Assembly (NCBI GenBank): GCA_028290465.1 | Contig: JAQGJU010000154.1 | Coordinates: 1 to 43,730, forward strand | DNA length: 43,730 nt | Source: Xanthobacteraceae bacterium | GTDB taxonomy: Bacteria > Pseudomonadota > Alphaproteobacteria > Rhizobiales > Xanthobacteraceae | Direction: 5' to 3' | Shown: piece by piece, positions 24,188-31,163 of the stretch | Layout of the letters: each line of letters opens with the position of its first letter | Numbering within the stretch: position 1 is the first letter of the stretch | Translations under genes and position numbers: made by a program | The notes under the pieces: generated by a model | The model's database searches: none | The model's input: only the letters and a program-made list of their open reading frames with translations | What the model was told of the DNA's origin: nothing

Positions 24188-24970
24188 CTAGGACGTCGGC
24201 CGGATCAGCGACGTGAAGCCGTAGCGCTCGAACACGTCCTTAGCTACCTGGGTGCGCAGGAACGCCAGATACGGCGCCGCCGCGGCCCGCGCATCCGATG
24301 TCAACGCGACCGGATAAACGATCGCCGGATGCGAGTCAGCCGGAAATGCGTCAACGATCTTAACGTTCGGTTCTGCCTTGGCGTCGGTTTCGTACACGAT
24401 GCCGAACACCGCTTCGCCGCGCGCGACCAACGCCAGCGCGGCGCGCACGCTTTCCGTCATCGCCAGCTTGGACGATACGCCGGCCCACGCGCCGAGCTTT
24501 TCCAGCGCCGCCTTGGCGTATTTGCCGGCCGGCACCGCCTGCACGTCGCCGACCGCGACGCGGCCCTCGCCGGCCAGTGCGCCGAGATTGAAGTTCGGGC
24601 CAATGGTGATGTTCGCGAGTTTGGAATCCTTCGGCGCGATCAGCACCAGCCGGTTGCCGAGCAGGTTCACGCGGGTGTCGTCGCGGATCAGTTTCTTGCC
24701 GGCAGCATAGTCCATCCAGTCGAGATCGGCCGACACGAACACGTCGGCCGGCGCGCCCTGCTCGATCTGCTTCATCAGCGTGGAACTGGCCGCATAGCTG
24801 GCCGTCACTTTGACCTTCGTCGCCTTGGTGAAGGCGGCGTTGACGTCGTCGAGCGCATTCTTCATCGAGGCGGCCGCGAACACGGTGATGGGCCGGTCCT
24901 GGGCGAGCGCCGGGGCGGCGCTGAGCGTACCGAACAGCACGAACGAAATCAGGAAATGGCGCCCGAACAT
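24188..24970 (-). CDS. modA: Molybdate ABC transporter periplasmic binding protein
   Basis: A 260-residue binding protein with a signal peptide cut near residue 24 (APALAQ). ModA marks are ITVFAAASMKNALDDVN, SSTLMKQIEQGAPADVFVSAD and WMDYAAGKKL, with the anion-binding Ser/Ala pairs at both lobes. The ATG at 24970 has GGAG upstream; an extra 44 codons of open frame precede it but do not form a signal peptide. It opens the modABC operon and is divergent from the GMC oxidoreductase gene. ModE-type regulation was looked for in the 258-base upstream region, but no clear inverted repeat was found. Confidence 0.93.
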   Translation of the reverse strand: MFGRHFLISFVLFGTLSAAPALAQDRPITVFAAASMKNALDDVNAAFTKATKVKVTASYAASSTLMKQIEQGAPADVFVSADLDWMDYAAGKKLIRDDTRVNLLGNRLVLIAPKDSKLANITIGPNFNLGALAGEGRVAVGDVQAVPAGKYAKAALEKLGAWAGVSSKLAMTESVRAALALVARGEAVFGIVYETDAKAEPNVKIVDAFPADSHPAIVYPVALTSDARAAAAPYLAFLRTQVAKDVFERYGFTSLIRPTS

Positions 24971-25228
24971 GGCGGTGCTCCGAGGCTGCCACGGCGCCGC
25001 ACGCGCGGGCCGCGCCTTGATCAAAATGGTCAAGGGATTGCGTTGGATCGACCATTCCGGAAACGCCGTTCCGGATCGCCCGGCAGGCTTACGGCGCGCC
25101 ACGGGTCAGGCGCGGACATTAGCAAGCGGTTCGCGGCAACGCAAAGCCGGATTTTTTCGTCCGCTCATTTTTCATCCGCTCCGTGCGGTGTCGATGTTAT
25201 GACAAGGCAAAGCGCGGGGAGGACAACC

Positions 25229-26854
25229 ATGGCAGCCACATCGCCGCTCGATGGCGAGTACGATTACATCGTGGTCGGGGCCGGCTCGGCCGGCTGCGTG
25301 CTGGGGAACCGGCTGTCGGCCGATGCCGGCAAGCGTGTGCTGCTGCTGGAGGCGGGCGGCCGCGACAACTGGATCTGGTATCACATCCCGGTCGGCTATC
25401 TGTTTGCGATCGGCAATCCGCGCTCCGACTGGATGTTTCGCACCGAGCCGGAGCCCGGCCTCAACGGCCGCAGCCTTGCCTATCCGCGCGGCAAGGTGAT
25501 CGGCGGTTCGTCCGCCATCAACGCGATGATCTATATGCGCGGCCAGGCCGCCGATTACGACCACTGGCGCCAGCTCGGTTTGGCCGGCTGGGGTTGGGAT
25601 GACGTGCTGCCCTATTTCAAGAAACACGAAGACCACTTCATGGGACCGAGCGAACAGCATGGCGCCGGCGGCGAATGGCGGGTCGAGCCGCCGCGCCTGC
25701 GCTGGGATATTCTCGACGCATTTCGCGCGGCCGCCGCCGAAGCCGGCATCGCGCCGATCGGCGACTTCAATACCGGCGACAATGAAGGCTCGTGCTATTT
25801 CCAGGTCAACCAGAAGCGCGGCCGGCGCTGGTCGGCGGCGCGCGGATTTCTCAAGCCGGTACTTGGCCGGAAAAATCTGCGTCTCGAAACCGGCTGTCTG
25901 GTCGAAGGCCTGGAGTTCGACGGCACGCGCGCCACCGGTGTGCGGTTTCGCCGGGACGGCGTCAGCCAGACCGCGCGCTGCCGGGGCGAGGTGATCCTGT
26001 CGGCCGGCGCAATCGGCTCGGCGCAGATCCTGCAATTGTCCGGCATCGGTCCGGCCGAAGAGCTGACCCGCTTCGGTATCGAAATGGTCGCGGACCGGCG
26101 CGGCGTCGGCGGCAATCTACAGGACCATCTGCAGCTTCGGCTGATCTATCAAGTCTCCGGCGTGCGCACACTGAACGAGACGTATCATTCGCTGCTGCGC
26201 CGGGCCCATATGGGCTTCGACTACGCGCTGTTCCGGCGCGGACCGCTGACCATGGCGCCGTCGCAGCTCGGCGCCTTTACGAGATCCGGCCCCGAACAGT
26301 CCCGTGCCAATCTGCAATTCCATGTGCAGCCGCTGTCGCTCGACAAATTCGGCGACCCGCTGCATCGCTTCCCGGCGTTTACAGCCAGCGTGTGCAATCT
26401 GCAGCCGGAAAGCCGCGGTCGGGTGCGGCTGCGCTCGGCCGATCCGGCCGCCAAGCCGATGATCCAGCCGCATTATCTTTCCGCGGAATCGGACAGGCGA
26501 ATCGCCGCGGAATCGATCCGCCTGACGCGCAAGATTGTCGCCAAGCCGGCGCTGGCCGGCTTCAAGCCCATCGAGCGGTTGCCGGGTCCTTCGGTCGGCG
26601 ACGACGACGCGGCGCTGGCCAAAGCTGCCGGCGATGTCGGCACGACGATCTTCCATCCGGTCGGCACCGCCCGGATGGGCAGGCCGGACGACCCGATGGC
26701 GGTGGTGGACGAGCGGCTGCGGGTATTTGGGATCGAGCGGCTGCGGGTGGTCGATGCCTCGGTGATGCCGACCATCACATCGGGCAACACCAATTCGCCG
26801 ACCGTGATGATCGCCGAGAAGGGCGCCGCGATGATTTTGCAAGACGCTCATTGA
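25229..26854 (+). CDS. GMC-family FAD oxidoreductase (choline dehydrogenase-like)
   Basis: A 541-residue glucose-methanol-choline oxidoreductase. The FAD-binding turn is VVGAGSAGCVLGNRLS (residues 14-29), the second GMC motif is PRGKVIGGSSAINAMIY (about 90), and the catalytic pair is His in TTIFHPVGTARMG (about 480) and Asn in SGNTNSPTVM (about 515). It oxidises an alcohol, passing electrons to FAD; the natural substrate is not predictable and annotation as choline dehydrogenase is often wrong. The ATG at 25229 follows GGGGAGG. The 1200-base open frame upstream is an antisense shadow of modA/modB. Confidence 0.92.
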   Translation: MAATSPLDGEYDYIVVGAGSAGCVLGNRLSADAGKRVLLLEAGGRDNWIWYHIPVGYLFAIGNPRSDWMFRTEPEPGLNGRSLAYPRGKVIGGSSAINAMIYMRGQAADYDHWRQLGLAGWGWDDVLPYFKKHEDHFMGPSEQHGAGGEWRVEPPRLRWDILDAFRAAAAEAGIAPIGDFNTGDNEGSCYFQVNQKRGRRWSAARGFLKPVLGRKNLRLETGCLVEGLEFDGTRATGVRFRRDGVSQTARCRGEVILSAGAIGSAQILQLSGIGPAEELTRFGIEMVADRRGVGGNLQDHLQLRLIYQVSGVRTLNETYHSLLRRAHMGFDYALFRRGPLTMAPSQLGAFTRSGPEQSRANLQFHVQPLSLDKFGDPLHRFPAFTASVCNLQPESRGRVRLRSADPAAKPMIQPHYLSAESDRRIAAESIRLTRKIVAKPALAGFKPIERLPGPSVGDDDAALAKAAGDVGTTIFHPVGTARMGRPDDPMAVVDERLRVFGIERLRVVDASVMPTITSGNTNSPTVMIAEKGAAMILQDAH

Positions 26855-26897
26855 TCCGATATCGCTGATCGACAACAGCAGGCGTTAGGGGGCTGCC

Positions 26898-27485
26898 ATG
26901 AATTTCTTTATGCGCGTGAAGGCGATACTGTTCTCGCCCAAGACCGAATGGCCGGCGATCGAACACGAGCCGGTCGATATCGCCTATCTGTTGACGCACT
27001 ATGTCGCCGTCCTGGCGTTGATTCCGGCCGTTGCCGGCTTCATCGGCGGTTCGATCATCGGCGTGTCGGTGCCGTCGGTCGGCACGGTCCACATGTCGAT
27101 CTTTTCCGGCATGTTGAGTGCCGTGCTGGGCTATGTGCTCAGTTTCGTGATCGTTTATGTGGTGGCGCTGATCATCGACGCGCTGGCGCCGAGCTTCGGC
27201 GGCGCCAAGAACTTTCCGAAAGCGCTGAAGCTCGCGGCCTATTCGTCGACACCTTCATGGCTCGCAGGAATCTTTCTGATCCTTCCGGGCCTGACCTTCC
27301 TGACGCTGCTCGGGCTGTACAGCTTCTATCTGCTGTGGCTCGGCTTGCCGGTGCTGATGAAGCCGCCGCAGGAAAAAACCGCGATGTACACCGTCGCGGT
27401 CGTGGTCAGCACGGTGCTGGTCGCCGTCGTGCTCGGCATTCTACAGACCGCCGTCGCGGCGCTTCTAGGAGTGAGCGGCCTGTAG
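26898..27485 (+). CDS. Yip1-family membrane protein
   Basis: A 195-residue inner-membrane protein of the bacterial Yip1 family. It starts with a short amphipathic helix (MNFFMRVKAILFSPKTEWPA, in which SPKTEW is the family mark) and has five hydrophobic helices (about residues 35-57, 68-95, 115-135, 138-153 and 163-190). Function in bacteria is not established. It lies 43 bases after the GMC gene in the same direction and may be co-transcribed. It converges on the flotillin gene across a weak hairpin. Confidence 0.8.
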   Translation: MNFFMRVKAILFSPKTEWPAIEHEPVDIAYLLTHYVAVLALIPAVAGFIGGSIIGVSVPSVGTVHMSIFSGMLSAVLGYVLSFVIVYVVALIIDALAPSFGGAKNFPKALKLAAYSSTPSWLAGIFLILPGLTFLTLLGLYSFYLLWLGLPVLMKPPQEKTAMYTVAVVVSTVLVAVVLGILQTAVAALLGVSGL

Positions 27486-27499
27486 CCGGCTTTGTCCCT

Positions 27500-27524
27500 C
27501 CTTCCGGCAAGGCCGAAAGGAAGG
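27500..27524. terminator. Weak hairpin between convergent genes
   Basis: CCTTCC-GGC pairs with GCC-GGAAGG across a four-base bulge and a three-base loop, between the Yip1 stop and the flotillin stop. No T-run is present. Possible bidirectional terminator. Confidence 0.35.
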
Positions 27525-27554
27525 ATCGTGTTTCTCGGGTGAGCTTTTCCAGGC

Positions 27555-29273
27555 CTACGATTTGATTTTTGCCGGAAGAGCTTGGCCGTCCGTCGCCGGC
27601 GCATTCTGCGGGTGCGGGCCGGGTCGTCCGGTCACGGCGTCGGTCAGGGTCGCGATGACGTCGTGTCCGGGCGTGAAGCCGGCCTCCGACAGGATCTTGT
27701 CGATCACCGGCTTGAGCGCCTGCACGCTGAGCAGTTGACCGGCCAGCCCATCGCCTAGTCCGATGCCCGGATGGCCGTTGCCATCGCCGTTGCCATTGCG
27801 GAGCAGGCCGCCGGAATCGAATATCCGGATGTCGCTGATCTTCTCGATCGGCTTGACGGCCTGTTCGAGCGCCTTCGGAATGACCCGCAGGCGTTCGACC
27901 GCGAGATCGAACTCGATGATCTCGGTCGAAAGTTTGTTGCGGGCCTCATTGGCCATCTCGGTGCTGGCGGCCTGCGCCTTGCCGATGTCGACGATGCCCT
28001 TGGCCTTGATGGTGTTGGCCTCGGCTTCGGCGGTCGCCAGCGTCTTGATCGCCTCGGCCTGATTGATCGCGGCATTCTTTTCGGCTTCCGCCGCGACCGT
28101 GATTTCCGTTGATTTGCGTTCCGCTTCCATGCGGGCCGCGATCACGGTGGTCTGGCGCTGGCGCTCGGCGATTTCCACCTGCCGCGCCGTGGTGACTTTT
28201 TCGTCAGCCGTGACCGCGAGGGCTTCGGCCGCCTTGGCCTGCGCCTTGGCCTCGGATTCCTGCCGGCTCTTGTTGGCAATGGCGATCGCGCTGTCCTGGC
28301 TGACGATCTGGACGTCGCGATCCGCCTCGGTGGTGCGCTGACGCACCGCCATTTTGGAGTCGATCGCCGCCGTTTCCTTGATTTTGGCGGCGGCGGCTTC
28401 CTTCTGGGCGACCTGTTGTTCGGTCTCGATGCGGGCGCTCTGTTCGGTGAGCAGCGCGCTTTGTTCGGCCTGCGCGACTTCGGCGCGGGTGCTGGCGGTC
28501 TTGTTGGCGACGTCGCGTTCCTGCGACAGCTCGGCTTCCTTCTTATTGAGGTCGATCGCGAGGGTCTGCTGCCTGGCTTCCAGATCCTTCTGGGCGATCG
28601 CGACTTCGTTGTCGCGGACAATGGCGTTGCGGGCCTTCTTGCGCTCCTCGGTGATCTGCTTCAGCGCCGTGAGGCCATGAGCGTCGAAGAAATTGTCGGG
28701 ATTGAAGAACTTGATGTCGGTCTGGTCGAGCTTGGTCAGCGACACGGATTCCAGTTCAAGTCCGTTGGACTGGATGTCGGCGCCGACCGCGGACTGCACA
28801 TGCTTGACGAAGTCGATGCGCTTTTCCTGGAGGTCCTGAAGATCCATGGTGGCGGCCACCGAGCGCAGGCCGTCGACGAATTTGGCTTCGACCTGATTGC
28901 GCAGCGCGTCGGCGTTATTGGTCAGATCGCCGAGCGTCTGCGCCGCCAGCGCGATCGATTCGGAATTGGGCCGGACCCGGACGTAGAACTCGGCGCCGAT
29001 GTCGACACGCATCCGGTCCTTGGTGATCATGGATTCCTTGTCGCTGCGCTTAACTTCCAGCCGCAGCGTCTTGAGATTGACATGCGCGATCGAATGAAAG
29101 ATCGGCAGCACGATCGAGCCGCCATCGAGGACGACCTTCTGGCCGCCGAGCCCGGTTCGCACATAAGCCTCATCGCGTGTCGATCGACGGTAAAGCGTGG
29201 TGAATACGATGCCGATGGCGACGATGACCAAGACACCGATAAAGGCCGGAATGGCGATGTCGTACATGGACAT
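27555..29273 (-). CDS. Flotillin-like SPFH protein (YqiK/FloT type)
   Basis: A 572-residue flotillin. One N-terminal membrane helix (about residues 5-27) is followed by an SPFH domain (about 40-200), a long Ala/Glu/Lys-rich coiled coil (about 205-420) and a C-terminal Gly/Asn/Asp-rich linker before a last folded segment. Flotillins assemble into membrane rafts that organise other membrane proteins. The ATG at 29273 has GGAGAG right before it, overlapping the upstream stop region; a TTG four codons earlier is worse. It is the last gene of the PspA-YqiJ-flotillin operon. Confidence 0.92.
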   Translation of the reverse strand: MSMYDIAIPAFIGVLVIVAIGIVFTTLYRRSTRDEAYVRTGLGGQKVVLDGGSIVLPIFHSIAHVNLKTLRLEVKRSDKESMITKDRMRVDIGAEFYVRVRPNSESIALAAQTLGDLTNNADALRNQVEAKFVDGLRSVAATMDLQDLQEKRIDFVKHVQSAVGADIQSNGLELESVSLTKLDQTDIKFFNPDNFFDAHGLTALKQITEERKKARNAIVRDNEVAIAQKDLEARQQTLAIDLNKKEAELSQERDVANKTASTRAEVAQAEQSALLTEQSARIETEQQVAQKEAAAAKIKETAAIDSKMAVRQRTTEADRDVQIVSQDSAIAIANKSRQESEAKAQAKAAEALAVTADEKVTTARQVEIAERQRQTTVIAARMEAERKSTEITVAAEAEKNAAINQAEAIKTLATAEAEANTIKAKGIVDIGKAQAASTEMANEARNKLSTEIIEFDLAVERLRVIPKALEQAVKPIEKISDIRIFDSGGLLRNGNGDGNGHPGIGLGDGLAGQLLSVQALKPVIDKILSEAGFTPGHDVIATLTDAVTGRPGPHPQNAPATDGQALPAKIKS

Positions 29274-29285
29274 AGGACTCTCCAA

Positions 29286-29933
29286 TTAAGGGCGCGATAC
29301 GTGAAGCTCGGCCGGAGCCGCAATGGCGAGGAAGTCCGACTGCTGTAGATCGACGAGAAGAACGTTGGAGCCGACCGGAAGATCTCCGGACCCGGAAGCG
29401 GCCCGCGCGGTGACGAAGTGCCAGTTGTTATGAGCGTCCTTGACGCGAACGCGTCCGGCAAGTCCCTGATCGAGAGGGCCAACCGTGACTTCGCCGACGC
29501 GTCCGACCAGGTCGGACTGCGCGATCACATAGGTTTCATCGCGCGGAATGACATTCGACAGCCAGCGGCTGCCCTGACGGACAAGCGGGATCGCTGCGGC
29601 GAAAGCCAGCGGCGTGGCGATGAACCAGGGCAAAGGCCGCCAGATGATGCGCGCGATGCCCTGGATGACAAAGCCGTCAATCGCGAACAGTCCGAGCAGC
29701 AGCAGAATAAGAACCAGGAGCGGAACGCCGCCGACATTCACCCACGACATCATGCTGCCGTGCCCGCTGTCGGTGTCGTGCTCGAAATGGATGGCCTTGC
29801 CGACGATCTCGCTGAGTGAGAAGCCGACCAGCATGGCGGCCAATTCGATGCCGATGATGAAAACGATCATCACCGCCGCGATGGCGAACGGCCGGACGTC
29901 CGGAGACAGGAACAGATCCATGACGATGCTCAC
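29286..29933 (-). CDS. YqiJ/DUF1449-like membrane protein with OB-fold
   Basis: A 215-residue inner-membrane protein with three hydrophobic helices (about residues 14-37, 67-90 and 101-120) and a C-terminal beta-rich domain (about 133-215: VGRVGEVTVGPLDQGLAGRVRV). This is the OB-fold layout of YqiJ and NfeD-like proteins that work with a flotillin encoded next door. The GTG at 29933 overlaps the stop of the PspA gene (GTGA), so the two are translationally coupled. An ATG four codons later is an alternative. Its position exactly between PspA and flotillin supports a shared membrane-organising role. Confidence 0.85.
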   Translation of the reverse strand: MSIVMDLFLSPDVRPFAIAAVMIVFIIGIELAAMLVGFSLSEIVGKAIHFEHDTDSGHGSMMSWVNVGGVPLLVLILLLLGLFAIDGFVIQGIARIIWRPLPWFIATPLAFAAAIPLVRQGSRWLSNVIPRDETYVIAQSDLVGRVGEVTVGPLDQGLAGRVRVKDAHNNWHFVTARAASGSGDLPVGSNVLLVDLQQSDFLAIAAPAELHVSRP

Positions 29934-30571
29934 ATGCCGGATCGAAACTTTTGCAGGCGCTCGGCGATCTGTTTGTTGCGGTGGAGCGAATTAAGTTCAT
30001 CGAGCGCCTGCGAGGACGCATTCGAGTCCGAAGGAACGCCGGTGACGCGCTCGATCGCCCGGCTGGCGCGTTCGGCCTTGGGATAGGGCGAGGGCGTATC
30101 TTCGCGGCCGGCCGGGGCCGCAGAAGACAGGCTTTTCTTCAGATCGGCCAGCCGGCTCTCGGCGTCCTTGCGGGCCGCGACCACGGCCTGGAACGAATTC
30201 TGATTTTCCTCGATCGTCTCCCGCGTATCGTCGAGCGCCTTGGATAGCGCGTTGGACTGGGATTCGAGGTCGATCTGACGGCCGATGCCGGCGGTCGCAA
30301 GATCCTCACGGCCGTCCTTCAGCGCCGTCTGGATTTTGACGGTGAGATCGTCCAACTCGTCCTTGATCTCACGCTGACGCGCCGTCAGCCGGTATTCCTC
30401 GGCCTGGGCCTTGCCGAGATTGGCGCGGGTCTCATCTTCGGCGGCGCTGATTTCGCGGATCGCCTGTTCGACCAGCGCCACCTTGTTGGCGTCCTCGGCC
30501 GCGTCGATGACGGAATGCGCGATGCCGGCGATCAAACGGCCCATACGGGAAAGGATGTTGTCGGTGGACAT
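29930..30571 (-). CDS. PspA/IM30-family membrane-stress protein
   Basis: A 213-residue PspA/IM30 (ESCRT-III-like) protein. It begins with an amphipathic helix (MSTDNILSRMGRLIAGIAHS) and continues as long coiled-coil helices (about residues 20-150). The last 60 residues are a hydrophilic linker and a final helix. PspA-type proteins coat and reseal damaged membranes. The ATG at 30571 has an excellent GAGGAG site upstream. The frame stays open for 160 further codons upstream (30572-31051) and there encodes a different domain (see next feature), so a 373-residue fusion is also possible. It overlaps the YqiJ-like gene by four bases. Confidence 0.85.
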   Translation of the reverse strand: MSTDNILSRMGRLIAGIAHSVIDAAEDANKVALVEQAIREISAAEDETRANLGKAQAEEYRLTARQREIKDELDDLTVKIQTALKDGREDLATAGIGRQIDLESQSNALSKALDDTRETIEENQNSFQAVVAARKDAESRLADLKKSLSSAAPAGREDTPSPYPKAERASRAIERVTGVPSDSNASSQALDELNSLHRNKQIAERLQKFRSGM

Positions 30572-31051
30572 GGCTTTCTCCTCGATGGCTGAGTTCTTGG
30601 GGGTGACGCCGAAGTGAATCTCGAAGATGCCGTCGCGGCTCATCAGATAGGCCGGGAAGCTGTGCCCCCAGCCGGGCGTATAGCCGGCGATGTCGAACGG
30701 TATGGTGACGCGGCCGAGAACCGTGCTGATGGTCAGTACCGTCGGGCCTTTGATGGCGAACAGCTTGTCGTCCAGCGGAAGCCGGCGGACCGGACTGTCG
30801 CGATGGTCGGCGCGGTCGCGGAATCCGAGGGTGACGAGACGGGCCGGCAGGCGGGTCTGCTTGCGGATCGGGTCATAGGCCTGGGTGTGCAGCGTGACCA
30901 GGTTCGCCCCGACGCCTTGGGCGACCTCGTCGAGGATCTGCATCATGCGGTCGTAGTCGGCGAACGTGGCTTCCAGCGCCTTGATCGCCTCGTCGTCCGG
31001 CGACAGGCGATACCGGAGGGTGGCCACAGCGGTATGGTGATGCGGAACCAT
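30572..31051 (-). other. Open frame upstream of pspA resembling the N-terminal domain of TnpB
   Basis: These 160 codons are in frame with pspA and have no stop between. The start of the product (ATLRYRLSPDDEAIKALEAT), the LPARLV segment and the end (KLFAIKG, LGRVTIPFDIAGY, AYLMSRDGIFEIHFGV) follow the order and spacing of the N-terminal REC/WED region of IS605-type TnpB proteins. In those proteins the same stretch reads roughly as a YDxRxxSFxG, GRxxVP, RDGxFYL series. The RuvC nuclease and zinc finger that normally follow are absent; PspA follows instead. Codon choice is GC-rich like the neighbours, so it is not a recent arrival. Candidate starts are the ATG at 31051 and a TTG at 31087, both without a ribosome site. 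Family assignment is from memory of the pattern and should be treated as likely rather than proven. Confidence 0.6.
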
Positions 31052-31061
31052 GGAAATATAT

Positions 31062-31082
31062 AAAGCACTGCTTTGGTGCTTT
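31062..31082. repeat. Small palindrome in the AT-rich leader of the pspA region
   Basis: AAAGCAC (31062-31068) and GTGCTTT (31076-31082) are separated by seven bases, followed on the minus strand by TTTATATATTT. The 31052-31163 stretch is far richer in A/T than the surroundings. It may be an operator, a leader hairpin or a leftover transposon end. Confidence 0.45.
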
Positions 31083-31163
31083 AGCAAGGAAAAAGCAGAT
31101 CCACGGTAAATTTAGAGTGGAGCGTATTGGATAAACAGCCCCAAGACGTAGATTCCCAAAGGG

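Noticed and set aside
23996-25228. N-terminal extension of the GMC oxidoreductase
   Set aside because: It is antisense to modA and modB; the FAD-binding fold begins right after the ATG at 25229.
24971-25228. ModE-binding site or molybdenum-cofactor riboswitch upstream of modA
   Set aside because: No clear inverted repeat of the ModE type and no conserved Moco-element layout could be made out by eye.
31064-31110. Possible sigma-54 promoter for the pspA region
   Set aside because: GTGGAT and TTGC are present, but the spacing between the GG and GC elements is far from the required ten bases.
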